From contig OX388318.1 of NCBI GenBank assembly GCA_947579605.1, positions 24,228,098 to 24,292,097 on the forward strand: 64,000 nucleotides of DNA. The letters run 5' to 3'. A program made the position numbers and the translations under genes. Of the stretch, positions 44,226 through 54,760 are shown in pieces. The notes beneath the pieces are model-generated. The model saw only the letters and a program-made list of their open reading frames with translations. It had not been told where the DNA came from and did not search any database. The stretch's first letter is position 1, and every line of letters begins with the position of its first letter. Source of the stretch: Athripsodes cinereus. Lineage: Eukaryota; Arthropoda; Insecta; Trichoptera; Leptoceridae.

Positions 44226-44325
44226 TTTTCAATGGATTGATGGTTTTTCTGATTAAAATTTCAATATAGGTAATTACTAATCGATTAAAAATTCAATCTA
44301 TTGATGTGATCTTTGTACCACACCA

Positions 44326-44715
44326 ATATCGTGGAGTTCAATACTAGAAGTAAAAATCTCGAATTTTGTTACGACGTGTTCCCGATGTTTGCTTTTAATG
44401 TTCGAGTGATTTCTTGTGGTTGTTATGACGTGTTCCCGATGTTTGCTTTTAATGTTCGAGTGATTTCTTGTGGTTGTTACGACGTGTTCCCGATGTTTGC
44501 TTTTAATGTTCGAGTGATTTCTTGTGGTTGTTATGACGTGTTCCCGATGTTTGCTTTTAATGTTCGAGTGATTTCTTGTAATAATTATGAATTAAGAAGC
44601 TCCCTTGCACCTACTGTAATCAAAGTGTTTCAATTATATATAGTATATTAATTACTATCCTTCTGAGTGTAGTTATGTCATGATCTTTTCATTATCTCGA
44701 AACTATTGATTTTCA
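44326..44715 (+). repeat. Repeat family G containing a 54-bp minisatellite
   Basis: Flanks match 27990-28130 and 28630-28700. Bases 44365-44575 hold about four near-identical 54-bp units (TACGACGTGTTCCCGATGTT, TGCTTTTAATGTTCGAGTGA, TTTCTTGTGGTTGT). Because 54 is a multiple of three, a 112-codon ORF (44313-44651) runs through with an 18-residue repeat. I regard it as accidental. Confidence 0.9.
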
Positions 44716-44880
44716 TACATTTTACATCTCAAATTTAGCGATGAGGTTTGCCAACCATCTTGAATAGATATTGATTATATATTGGCACGGGGAGGACAAC
44801 ATGCATGTTAATTATATGCAGTTGGTCTGCTGGCTACCCCACTTGTGGGATATGCCGTGATGGTATAGTAGTAGGTATAG
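44716..44880 (+). repeat. Repeat family A
   Basis: CATCTCAAATTTAGCGATGA, GGTTTGCCAACCATCTTGAA, CCCCACTTGTGGGATATGCC, TAGTAGTAGG tail. Confidence 0.85.
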
Positions 44881-44984
44881 GGTATTTGGGAAATGGGGTA
44901 AATACTCGTGACTGTTTGAAAGAAAAAAAATATTTACATATTGAATAAAAATATAAAACAAACAATATCTGCTTGTGTATATAA

Positions 44985-45540
44985 TATATTTATTATTTAT
45001 TATTTATTTATTTTATTCTTCACTGTACATTGGTTACAATATTACATAATGAAATAGTGGCATAAAAATAACAATTATACAATTCAATGTACAGAGGGCG
45101 AGTTTATCGCTAAAATGCGATGTCTTCCAACTAACCCGGTAACTAAAATTAAAAAAAAACACATGCATACATATATGCACCCTTACATATCAACAGTCAT
45201 AAAAGAAATAAAAGTACAACACTAAGTAAATAAAAGAAAAGAAAAAGAACACATGCATGCAACATTGCACTTACGGACACATAATAATAAAAGTATAACA
45301 TATTAAATTGCAGCGTGCACATGCATAGGGAAAGGGAAAAGGATTTAGGAGTCAGATGCTAAATTCAATGAGAGAAAATGATTTTTGACAGCTTGTCTGA
45401 AAGAATTAAAGGTTGTTATCATCCTGATTTTCGAAGGAAGATTGTTCCAACAGCGAGCACCATGAACAAGGAATGAGTTAGATAAAAAAAAGGAAAAATG
45501 ATTCGATAGTGACTGGAGGAAAACCATTAAAACGAATATA
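44985..45540 (-). pseudogene. LINE C-terminus and 3' UTR (GCGAT stem-loop family)
   Basis: Minus-strand coding 45527-45345 gives SNSFLVHGARCWNNLPSKIR and FNSFRQAVKNHFLSLN then a stop, a C-terminal pattern of Jockey/CR1-type polymerases. The 3' UTR ends with the stem-loop segment GTTGGAAGACATCGCATTTT then AGCGATAAACTCGCC and a TAAA-rich tail. Copies of this 3' UTR are at 28178, 30715, 50150, 58315 and 61475. The 5' part is lost. Confidence 0.8.
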
Positions 45541-46289
45541 TTGTGTAGAGTATGTAATTCTGAGAATTTTTTATGTCTTAATAATAATAATAGTAAAAGT
45601 ACCTACTGAAAACATTGCCGTATGTGGCAATATAATGTTCAATAGTGGATCTAAAAGGTTTTAGGACAGTGCCTCGGGCGGACTACATAGATATAGAGTC
45701 TGTTAAGAGATTCTCTCTCTGTAATAATATTTCAGTTATCTATCTGGGTCATAGAATGTGGAATTTATAGAGGTGACATAGTAAACCTTTACCGACATAA
45801 AAATATTATAACTGATGTTAGTATATCGAATTTTGAATTTGACGTACCCGCTTACATAGATTTCTGACTCAAAATGACATTATGTTTTTATTCAATCCTT
45901 AAGTCGTCTTAAAGATGGCGCATCGATCTTGCACTCGGGAAAGAATTAGTCTTCCACTTTTTTTCTTGTAAATTTTCGAAGGTGCTGTAAGAGTCATTTA
46001 AAACGGTGCACACAAGCCCAAATAGCTACATTACGACGACAAAAATACAAAATGGTAACTTATTAGATATTCTAATCAGAATTGTGTATTGTGAGGCTAC
46101 TTAATCATCACTTTTATAAAAAATAACTTTTTCAGGGTAAATGGGGGTAATAGAGGGTATATATAGGGTAGATGGGGGTAATAGTATTCCAATTGCAAAA
46201 AAACATTTTTTTATAATACTTATATATTTTTTATTTCTGAAGTCGTACATTTTTTTTATTTATCTAATGTATATCCTCGTCATCTTCCT
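45541..46289. other. Intergenic with a family A 5' fragment
   Basis: 45940-46005 has AAAGAATTAGTCTTCCACTT and TTTTCGAAGGTGCTGTAAGA, a 5' piece of family A. The rest is AT-rich, with a local GGGTAATAG/GGGTA direct repeat (46137-46190). Confidence 0.6.
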
Positions 46290-46354
46290 CATCGTCAGAC
46301 TTCTGATCATTAAAAACAGTAGGAAACCTCAGCATTTGTAGCAGTGCAATCGTA

Positions 46355-47731
46355 CACCCTTGTGCAAATTAATGTGGACAAAACATATTTTTTCATACTG
46401 GAATAGATTATGCTTCACTTTACATTATGGCAACACTAGAAACAGCTGTAAACGTCATTTAAGTGTCATTTAGTGATCAGTTAACCTCAATCTTGCACGC
46501 AGGCAAATTGTTGAAGGAGTATTTTACAAATTTTTGATTGTTTCGACTTTTTGGGGCTACGTCTTAGATTTTGTGTCTTTTTCTTTAGTTTTTAGAGACA
46601 GTTTTGGTATATATGAGCAATGGATATTTCAATAGAAGTTCGTTCTAAGGTTATTACTCTGTCTGAACATACTGAAAAGACTCAAAGGCAGATTGCAGAA
46701 GAGTGTGACATTTCAAAAAGTGCAGTTGACAAACTGATCAAACTCCATAGAGAAAATGGCTCAATTTTGCCTCGGAGACAGGGAAAATGTGGCCGAAAAA
46801 GAAAAACCACTAAGAAAGAAGATATTTTATTGTTAAGAAATAGTAAAATAAACCCCCATAAAGACCAGCAACGACTTACAGAGAGAGCTGGCTGTCACTG
46901 GAACAAGTGTACATGCCTCGACAGTACGCCGTCGCCTTCTAGAAGTTGGGCGAAAGGCTCGAAGACCCCTTAAGAAACAACTCTTGACTGTTGAGATGAA
47001 GAAGAAAAGGGTGGCTTGGGCACAGAAATATAAAGGATGGACCCAAGATGACTGGAAAAAGGTGTTATTATCAGACGAAAGTCATTTTTTTGTACAGGGC
47101 ATGCGTCATCAGTTTGTTCGCCGGTCCGATGGTGAATCACTTTCACCAGCTCATATTCAGCAGTCAGTCAAACATCCCGTGAAGCAAATGTTTTGGGGTT
47201 GTTTCTCTTTTAATGAAACAGGATCATTAGTGCCTATAACAGGGATGATGAATAGTGTAAAATATGTAAAGGTTTTGCAAGATAGAATGGTACCTGAGCT
47301 CTCAAAAATAAATATGGATAACTCAACTTTCCAGCAAGACCTGGCACCTTGCCATGCATCAAAGATTGTAAAAAAATTCTTTACAGACAATGGGATAAAC
47401 GTTTTGGATTGGCCTGGCAACTCACCAGACCTCAATCCAATTGAGAATTTGTGGTCTATCTGTAAGACAAGGCTCAGAAAGATGGACTGTACAACGAAAA
47501 GCAAGTTAATTGAAGCTGTGATCGAAGTGTGGTATCGGGATCCAAAAATCCAAAACAACTGCAAATCGCTGGTAGAATCAATGCCAAAACGCATTAAGAT
47601 GGTGCTGCAAGCCAAGGGTGGACATATCAAATACTAATTTATATTATTTTGTACATGAATGCACTTTTTGTAAGAATAAAACACATTTTTAAGAAACATT
47701 TATCTTGTCCACATTAATTTGCACAAGGGTG
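46355..47731 (+). mobile_element. Tc1-type transposon, 1377 bp, TA target duplication
   Basis: Perfect terminal inverted repeats of 27 bp (CACCCTTGTGCAAATTAATG then TGGACAA) lie at both ends, flanked by TA (46353-46354 and 47732-47733). A single transposase gene lies between them. Its only visible defect is one frameshift, and the ends match perfectly, so it is a young copy. Confidence 0.95.
46620..47637 (+). pseudogene. Tc1-family transposase, broken by one frameshift
   Basis: Enzyme that cuts and pastes the element at TA sites. 46620-46862 encodes the helix-turn-helix DNA-binding part (TLSEHTEKTQRQIAEECDIS, a GRKRKTT-type basic stretch). At about 46858-46863 one extra base (in CCCCCATAAAG) moves the frame; the downstream frame is open from 46864 to 47637. 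That second part carries the DDE domain: D in LLSDESHFF, D in FQQDLAPCHASK, and E in PDLNPIENLW, with 34 residues between the last two, which is DD34E as in Tc1. Total length is about 340 codons, normal for Tc1 transposases. The ORF as it stands would end 38 residues after the shift, so this copy is inactive unless frameshifting rescues it. Confidence 0.92.
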
Positions 47732-47816
47732 TACATAAGATTATGTTCGAGTCTGCGTATTCTGCATTGTTCGCAAAATTTTGCTTATAGGATATGCTAT
47801 GGCCACCGCTACCCTT

Positions 47817-47841
47817 GTTATACTACCCCTAGTAGTATAAC
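47817..47841. repeat. 10-bp palindrome, 5-base loop
   Basis: GTTATACTAC and GTAGTATAAC are exact reverse complements separated by CCCTA. Confidence 0.85.
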
Positions 47842-48303
47842 ATCAGCCTGCACTTATACTAAACGTTGTGTGGTATGTATAAGAAGGCCCAACAGTGGCA
47901 CTACAGCCTCTTTTTTAGTAACCAGAATATTATCGGGATTACACCTCCTCTTAACTTCTCCTATTACATGATATGAGGCATAGAAATTTGCCCTTCTTTC
48001 TTTTGCTCTGTCTCATCGTCAAATTAAGATCCACTACGAGACCTAAAGCTTCTTCGGGACTATATGACACGACAGACAATGATGCAACATGCATCACTTT
48101 AATTTTTTTCAGTTTTTTACGTAGATTGAATGGCCAGTTTCACAACTTGAGCTGCAGTTCTCTTGCCTGATTTCACTAATCTTGATTCTGCAACCAAGCT
48201 CGTTTTTTTCCGGACTAATACCCGTTACTATTGGATTAACTACTTTTTGCTTACTGCGTATGGAACTCTCATTGAATAATTTTCGCGGCCTTCCTCGTCT
48301 CCG

Positions 48304-48364
48304 CATCATCAGCACGTCCAACAAAACATCCGCTCCGGATGTTTTGTTGGACGTGCTGATGATG
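48304..48364. repeat. 29-bp perfect palindrome, 3-base loop
   Basis: CATCATCAGCACGTCCAACA then AAACATCCG pairs base for base with its complement at 48336-48364 around CTC. It coincides with the start of the decayed minus-strand ORF, so 29 coding bases are present twice in opposite orientation. Confidence 0.97.
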
Positions 48365-49220
48365 AAAGCTGTGAAGGCTATATCTCTGTGAGATTCAGAT
48401 CAATATCAAGCTATTTCATATGCTTGTCGTTAAATAGTTCGAACGTGTGATTAAAATTACGCCATTTCCCAAAAAAACTTCGCTACAAACACTTTGATAA
48501 CAATTTTTAATCGTTTTGCACAATCTCTAGAAAGTTAACTTATACCAAATTTGTTCCATATATATTTAAACAATCGTTCATTGAACTTTAGTGACGAAAA
48601 TTTATAAAACAATTCATTGCTTAACACTACAAATAAGATTATTCTCTTTACTTTAAATTCCTGTAGAGAAGCGTCACCCCCACTACCTGTAAAGATTATA
48701 TACGATTTAACAAGCAGGGGGAAACGGGGGGACCTGAATTTTACTTTTTTACATAAATCACAAAGTGTTTTAACACACTATAAAAAAAGTATTGCGGTAC
48801 TCTTTGGAACTTTTTTTAAAAGTCTAGCTGAAAATATTTTTTCAATTTTTTTAAGGACAAAAATAGCATTTTAGAAAACATATTTTATTGAGACTACATA
48901 CAACTGTTATGCCAAAATAAAAATTACATATTAAAGTACATACTTGTCGCTTTAATATCCATGTTAAAATTTAATAAAAAACAAATGTGGGGAAACCGCA
49001 CAAACACAATTACTCCGTCAATTATTGGAGCTCAAATAACAGACATCGGCCGTGTGGACGTTACCTCAACTTTGAACGCATTTATAGACAATCCTGTTAG
49101 ATCGGCAACAAAAATTCTTATGAAGTAGGATGAAATGTTTAATCAAGAATTGTTTTAAAAGATTTCTGATTGGTTTGAAGAAAATATTTTTTATGATTTT
49201 TGTCGTCCTAATTTAGCTTT
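48365..49220. other. Intergenic, nothing recognised
   Basis: AT-rich with several short ORFs lacking domains. Confidence 0.5.
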
Positions 49221-49400
49221 TTGGCCTTGTATGCGGTGCTCGAAAAAGGGACATTTTACACTTTGAATTCAGCGTCATCGATTTTTGATACCCATCCTGA
49301 TTTTTTGTTGGCATACAGAGGACGGCTTGAATGTTTGTTTCATGCTATTTGTCTGCTGGCTACCTCACTTGTGGAATATACAGTGATAGTAAAGTATAAT
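49221..49400 (+). repeat. Repeat family A, diverged
   Basis: GTGCTCGAAAAAGGGACATT, TTGATACCCATCCTGATTTT, CTGGCTACCTCACTTGTGGA. More diverged than most copies. Confidence 0.75.
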
Positions 49401-50149
49401 TATAAATACATATTTATTAAGAATTAAAAAAAAGGTATATAAAATAACACTGTTTTTTTTTCACGTTAATTACGTTTGAACTCAAGGGCTTTTGTCAAGA
49501 GAGCTTGACATTAAAGCGCTTGAGTTATATACTTATCAGTATAAAAAATAAACAACTAAGATTACTTAATCGTTGGAAAAGATATGAGGGTTTTTCATGT
49601 ACAAAGATATTAAAAAGAAAGTTGGAGATGTCAAGATCTCGGGATTCCTTGTAGTTTAACCTCTGAAGTTCACTTTGAAACTGAAAGATATGATCGTGTT
49701 TCCTCAAACCATATACAAAGCGTACACACGCATTTGGTAGCCTCTGAGTTCTTCAATGGTATCTATGATAGCATAAATTGCCTTATAAAAAAAATAGAAA
49801 GATTTTAAAGGCATTTCTATTTCTTTCCTCTTTGGTTTAAGCATTTTATGTGTACACAATACATAGCTATTACCTATAACATGATAGGATACATAGAAAT
49901 AGAGGACGGTTGTGTTTGGAAACTTGCTTTAAAGGTAATAATGTATTAAGGATGATACGGGGTTGGCTCAATGTCTGAATCCTTTCACTAAAATATCGAT
50001 TTCAATGGGTTTTATTTTCGATATGAATAATAATATAGATAAACGTATTTTTGGATTATCCCTTGATGTCTAGGGGTAGAACAGGGTTTGAAATATTTAC
50101 TTGGAAAGTTTTCTCAGTGTCACTTGTAATAGGCCGATGTTCCATAAAA
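49401..50149. other. Intergenic; possible faint LINE remnant
   Basis: The minus strand at 49707-49525 gives a 60-codon ORF with RDLDISNFLFNIFVHEKPSY, loosely like a LINE polymerase segment, but too short to be sure. Confidence 0.3.
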
Positions 50150-50297
50150 AAATATATGTAATTTGGGTTAGTTGGAAGAGATCGCGCCTTTGCGATAAAC
50201 TCGCCATCTGTATATTGATTGTATTTAATTTGAAGGTATACCTTTTATGTTATTGTTTTTAATCAATGTACAGTAAAGAATGAATAAATAAATAATT
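50150..50297 (+). mobile_element. LINE 3' UTR (GCGAT stem-loop family)
   Basis: GTTGGAAGAGATCGCGCCTT then TGCGATAAACTCGCC can form the 3' stem-loop. Followed by AATGTACAGTAAAGAATGAA and a TAAATAAA tail. Confidence 0.82.
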
Positions 50298-50299
50298 TA

Positions 50300-50510
50300 T
50301 CCATTGCCAACTGCTAAGGCCACAACATCAGGCATCCAGGCCTGCTCATCACCATCACTGAGGACAAAACCGAAAAGCAGAAATGGTAGAGGGCGACCAA
50401 GGAACACCTATATGCATCAAGTAGAATTAAAGAGACTAGCAGAAAATAGGGAGGAATGGAGAAGAAAATACAAACTCGTCGTATATCAATCCAATGGATT
50501 GTAACCCACT
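50300..50510 (+). mobile_element. LINE subfamily 2 C-terminal fragment
   Basis: Encodes NGRGRPRNTYMHQVELKRLA then ENREEWRRKYKLV ... QSNGL, the same ending as 24700-24876 with an internal deletion of about 13 codons. Confidence 0.75.
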
Positions 50511-50639
50511 ATTACATATAAATACATTATCGAGGAGTCTAGAGTGAGCTCAGTTTTCGAGCATTTTGTAAAAAGTAATTGGTTATAATAATAATAACTA
50601 GACATTTTTTAAGATGCGTCGTTTTGTGGAAAAACCACC

Positions 50640-50885
50640 GGGGCCCATTCAAGAATCATAACATCTCCTGAACAATAGCGTTGAAAACCTCCACTCTCCA
50701 GAGTTCTAACCACACAGAAGGCACCGTCAACATAGTCAAGTATTTATATAATATAACAATAAGTAGTAAATCATTCGTAAGCGTTAGGACTACTTTCTCA
50801 CTTCTTCCGATTAAATTTTGCACGATCTTACACTGTGTAAACATGGTCCTCCAATTGACATGTCTGATTAATTTAAATATATAAC
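50640..50885 (+). repeat. Repeat family F
   Basis: ATTCGTAAGCGTTAGGACTA, TTTCTCACTTCTTCCGATTA, TTACACTGTGTAAACATGGT, CAATTGACATGTCTGATTAA. Confidence 0.7.
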
Positions 50886-51189
50886 ATACCAAAGTACTTT
50901 CCTGAGAAATGCTTAAAAAGTGTTAACTAAAACTGTAACTGGCAACACAGTTATGCCAATATTTACCATTTATTAACATTAACGTGGCAGTCTTATTTAT
51001 ATTATTAGTTGTTGCAATACTTTATGCAAATATAAGTTTTGAACATTACATCAAGGATAGTAAGTAACATTATTTTTGTCTCCGTTTTGATGAAACGTTT
51101 CAATTTAAAACTCATGATTTTAATCGAAAGAGACGCTTTTCAACTTTTAAGATTGATTATAAATCTTGCGAGTTGAAAGAAATCTCTTT
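50886..51189. other. Intergenic, nothing recognised
   Basis: AT-rich, no gene. Confidence 0.5.
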
Positions 51190-51490
51190 CTATTCCATGA
51201 CGCCGTATCCCAAGTGGGGTAGGCAGAGAGAACGGAACGCCATATAGATCTGTCCTTACATACTTCTTTCGCTTCTTCTACAGTCATGCAATTTCTCATG
51301 CACGCACGTCAGATTCTCTTACTCAAAACACGGCCGTCCTTGAGAATATGATCTACATACATGATCAAGCCATGTAGTTCTCGGACGCCCGCGCTTCTTT
51401 GCACCCCTCCTTTCAGACAAGAATATCCTCTTTATCATTCTTTCCTCTTCCATTCGTTCCACATGACCAAACCATTCAAATCCATATTGT
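51190..51490 (-). pseudogene. RTE-like LINE C-terminal remnant
   Basis: TTCCATGACGCCGTATCCCA, GTGGGGTAGGCAGAGAGAAC, GCACGTCAGATTCTCTTACT, TTGAGAATATGATCTAC and TTCCATTCGTTCCACATGAC read, on the minus strand, the same order as 60690 back to 60420. Confidence 0.82.
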
Positions 51491-51589
51491 AAGAAAATAT
51501 TTGTCTTATCATATCATCCATAAAAATCAAATGTATCATTTATCTCTGTCTTGCCTTTAAAGGGTGTTAATAGAGAATAATATGGAAAC

Positions 51590-51825
51590 GACCGGTGTGG
51601 CGCAGAGGTTACGCTCTTGCCTTTGAGTCACGAGGTCCTAGGTTCTATTCGCAACCAGTGCAAAATTAAGAATGACCTTTTTTAAATTGTTCTGGGTCTG
51701 GATCTTACATTATGTATGTGTCTTATCGTCGCATAAGTACCCACAATACAAGAATTTTATCTTAATTTGAGACTAGCTCAATCTGTGTAAATTGCCTATG
51801 CGTGTTATGTTATCTATATAAATAC
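51590..51825 (+). mobile_element. tRNA-derived SINE
   Basis: ACCGGTGTGGCGCAGAGGTT (A-box region), CTCTTGCCTTTGAGTCACGA, GTTCTATTCGCAACCAG (mutated B box), TTCTGGGTCTGGATCTTACA and a tail ending TATGCGTGTTATGTTAT. Full length but mutated. Confidence 0.9.
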
Positions 51826-52245
51826 GAACGTATTAAAATATTTATGTGATGATTGCAACTCATGTCTTCTCAAGAATCACGACAGAAACACCATGGCTCT
51901 GATCTTATCAAGGAAATTCCACACATACTCTTTTGAATATAAACTGCAAACTATAGGGGAAGTTGGGGAGATTAATACACTTTATCTTTAAGCACAAATA
52001 TCTGTTTTTTTTTTTTTGCGTAATCCGTTAATTTTTTTGGTGATTTACAAAGCTTACACATTCGATATTTAAATTACAATATACCTAACCTATTTTCAGC
52101 GTCATATACGATTGGAGATAATTAGTTTTATTTCAGTATCGGGATATGTATCAATTCTCTCTTAGTGTGGGAGGGTTGATACAACACGCTCTTGAATTGG
52201 AAAAGTGTAAATAATACATACTTATGGTTTGCAATAATATCCATG
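51826..52245. other. Intergenic, nothing recognised
   Basis: AT-rich. T run at 52004-52017. Confidence 0.5.
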
Positions 52246-52247
52246 TA

Positions 52248-52661
52248 CAGTAGTGGCCATAAGTATGGAAACGCTTAGAATTTTGTTTAAATTCGTAAAA
52301 AAATTAAGTCTTTAATGCACTTATTCATAAAAATATTGTATTTTTATGGTAGAATTGTGTCACTAGCAATTCTTTTTAAAATTCTATTATTTTTTGGATG
52401 AGTCATCGGTTTTTACCATTGAATAGTGTTTTTTTTTCAACCACCAACATTAATGAGTTTTAATAGCCCACTATGAGATGCCCCTTAATGATTGAAATTC
52501 TCATATTTTTTTTTGTTTTGTAAATATTGAAGTACCTAATAATTATTTTACCATTTAAATATTTATTTATTCTTTTGTTGTCTTCACAATAAGAAAAATT
52601 ATCTGAATTTGATAATTATAATACATTTTGTTAAACGTTTCCATACTTATGGCCACCACTG
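52248..52661. mobile_element. Tc1/mariner-like MITE, 414 bp
   Basis: CAGTAGTGGCCATAAGTATG then GAAACG at the left and its complement (CGTTTCCATACTTATGGCCA then CCACTG) at the right differ at one position. TA flanks both ends (52246-52247, 52662-52663). There is no ORF. A CAGT... end with TA duplication is typical of Tc1 derivatives. Confidence 0.92.
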
Positions 52662-52854
52662 TATATTTATCGGTAGAGGGAGCTATGGAAATTTAGTGTG
52701 TGCTATTTTTGCTTATGACATTTGATGCGTTGAAATTATATTTAAAATTTATCTATGGTGCTCGCATATGTCAGTATTTGTCATGATAATTAATTTCATT
52801 GCTTAGAATACTTACATATTTTTTTTATTGTTTTCACGGATTTGGACACAACGT

Positions 52855-52985
52855 GCAGATGACAAAACCAATTAGACATCTCGACCCAATTTGTAAGCGT
52901 TGGGACGCCTTTCTCACTTCTTTCGATTAGATTTTGCACAATGTTACATTGTGTAAACATGGTTCTCCAATTTCATTGTTTTTTT
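52855..52985 (+). repeat. Repeat family F
   Basis: TTTGTAAGCGTTGGGACGCC, TTTCTCACTTCTTTCGATTA, CACAATGTTACATTGTGTAA, CATGGTTCTCCAATTTCATT. Confidence 0.75.
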
Positions 52986-53487
52986 TTTTTTTTAATTTTA
53001 CTTCGGTGTCATTATAATTCCATAACTAATTCGTTTTTAGTTTTGTTTTGCTATTTGATTTATGATAGATGGAGTTTTGTGTATTTGTTGTGATATTTAT
53101 GTATTTAATTGATAATTTTTTGTAAAAGGCTACTATAGCCATATGATGATGAAATAAAATAAACATATTTTAATTATTGAAAAAGCATCAATTTTTCACC
53201 ATAACAAAATAGCGACGACATGAATGTGAATACTTTTAACTGTTCAAGGGTTTGTTGTAAACACGTAATACAGTGCTGCCAAATGATTCATAATAATGTG
53301 TATCAAACATATTGTTAAAATAAACGTGTCTCATGCTTCCCAGCGTATCAACTCTCCCCAGTTTCCCCCAATGCCCGCCTGCATATTGTAATTCTAGACA
53401 CGTGAAGGTAATCCAAATGAATAGTACATATTATCCAACCGCTATGATAATCCAGTGACTCGCACAGAGAACAAGTCAGACAGACAG
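52986..53487. other. Intergenic, nothing recognised
   Basis: T run at 52980-52994, otherwise AT-rich and featureless. Confidence 0.5.
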
Positions 53488-53590
53488 ATACTCCGTTGAA
53501 GGAGACTCACCTCCACCCGGATATCGCAGAAGTCTAGGGACTACCATTTATTCGAAATCCTACACTCAAGGTCGCCCTTTAGCAAAAACG
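53488..53590 (-). mobile_element. Fragment related to the LINE at 37330
   Basis: GTTGAAGGAGACTCACCTCC, ACCCGGATATCGCAGAAGTC and CCATTTATTCGAAATCC resemble 37330-37430 (TTGAAGAAAGATCC..., ACCCGGATACCTCAGGAGTC). Short and diverged. Confidence 0.5.
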
Positions 53591-54459
53591 GTAAAATATT
53601 CAATTTTCAACAATTTTGGCAGAAAAACTCTCAAAACTTATTGACGCTGCGAATATTTTGATGTGATAAAATATGAAAACAAATATTTATTACCAATATT
53701 AGTTTTTTACTTAAAAAAAAACATTGCCAATTACGTATGTAAGATATGTGAGAGAGGAAAGTTGAGAGGATAATAAAATAAAAATGAAAAATATATATTT
53801 GAAAAAATGTGAATTGTTTTTTTTTAAATTTTTTAATTGCATACATTTAGGAAGTGTGAATGTATTTGTATGAATGGAATGTATTATGTATGCGAGATTA
53901 TAAAATTTTCTATAATTGTTTTGTATGTTATTGCTGAAGTGTACACTGTTTGGGTGTAAGACTGTTGGAATGTTATTATCGCTTACATGTTTATATTTAT
54001 ATGTCTTTCATCTGTTGTGTACCATATTGAATAAAAAAAGACCTAATTGATAGTTCTGCAATAAGGTAAAGCAATGTATGTAACGTTGTACATGTATTGT
54101 ATTGTTACAGCACCGTTGCATGGACTACATTACTATGTAAACAAGTCCTTGATTCCGATCGTGGTGATGATCTAAATGATCTAAATCTACAAACGGTGAG
54201 ATCTATTAACACGTAATAATCAGTTGGTACATACCTTCATAGTTGTACGTGATACGAGAGATTGTAATCTTATTCAAATAATCAGTATTCATTTGTGTGA
54301 ATGTTTGTATACCGTATACGTGTCCTATATAGATTCCGATATTATCGTAACTCGTAAACGTAATGCTTTACTTTATGATACAAAACTAAAAAAATTGAGA
54401 TGTCCGATTGATTTTGTGCCCAGACCCAGTAAAACAGACAAATTTCTACTTATCTATAC
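53591..54459. other. Intergenic, no supportable gene
   Basis: AT-rich; short direct repeat GATGATCTAAAT at 54166-54187. An 88-codon ORF (54224-54490) runs into the RTE fragment and is not a gene. Confidence 0.5.
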
Positions 54460-54760
54460 CCACCCTCACGCCGTGTCTCAGGTGGGGTAGGCAGAGATAA
54501 CGGAAAACCATGTTGACATATCCTTACATACTTCTTTCACTTCCTCTACATTCATCCAGTTTCTCATACATGTACGCCGATTTTATTACTCAACATACGA
54601 CCGTCCTTGAGAATTTGATCCACATGGTCAAGCCACGTAGTTCTTGAACGTCCGCGCTTTCTCACACCCCCTCTTTCAGATGAATACGAGTACACCCCAC
54701 TTCGTCATATGTTCATCGTCCGTTCGCTCCACATGTGCAAACCATTGCAACTTATTTACA
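54460..54760 (-). pseudogene. RTE-like LINE C-terminal remnant
   Basis: CTCACGCCGTGTCTCAGGTG, GGGTAGGCAGAGATAACGGA, TTGAGAATTTGATCCACATG, TTCTTGAACGTCCGCGCTTT and CGTTCGCTCCACATGTGC. Minus-strand order as in 60178-60690. Confidence 0.82.

Larger units (their letters stand above)
46290..48364 (-). pseudogene. Decayed ORF of unknown family, split by the Tc1 element
   Basis: On the minus strand from 48324 an open frame begins MLDVLMMRRRGRPRKLFNE (AT-hook-like RRRGRPRK) and continues to 48109. After frame changes a stretch near 48090-47950 reads YSPEEALGLVVDLNLT, and one near 47970-47880 reads CNPDNILVTKKEAVVPLLGL. Beyond the Tc1 insertion the frame continues from ...AEYADSNIIL into LQMLRFPTVF and a D/E-rich tail ending at a stop near 46288. 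The reading frame fits together only if the Tc1 copy is removed with one TA. Similar GRPRK-start proteins with an SPEEAL motif occur as uncharacterised families in insects and cnidarians (memory, unsure). At least two frameshifts make it a pseudogene. Confidence 0.55.

Noticed and set aside
44365..44575. CRISPR-like array
   Set aside because: Units are contiguous without unique spacers and the DNA is eukaryotic.
44313..44651. Repeat protein with 18-residue units
   Set aside because: Explained by a 54-bp minisatellite inside a dispersed non-coding repeat. The single-unit relative at 28033 is not coding.
47157..47630. 157-codon antisense ORF in the Tc1 transposase
   Set aside because: Antisense to a DDE domain with clear catalytic motifs; a shadow.
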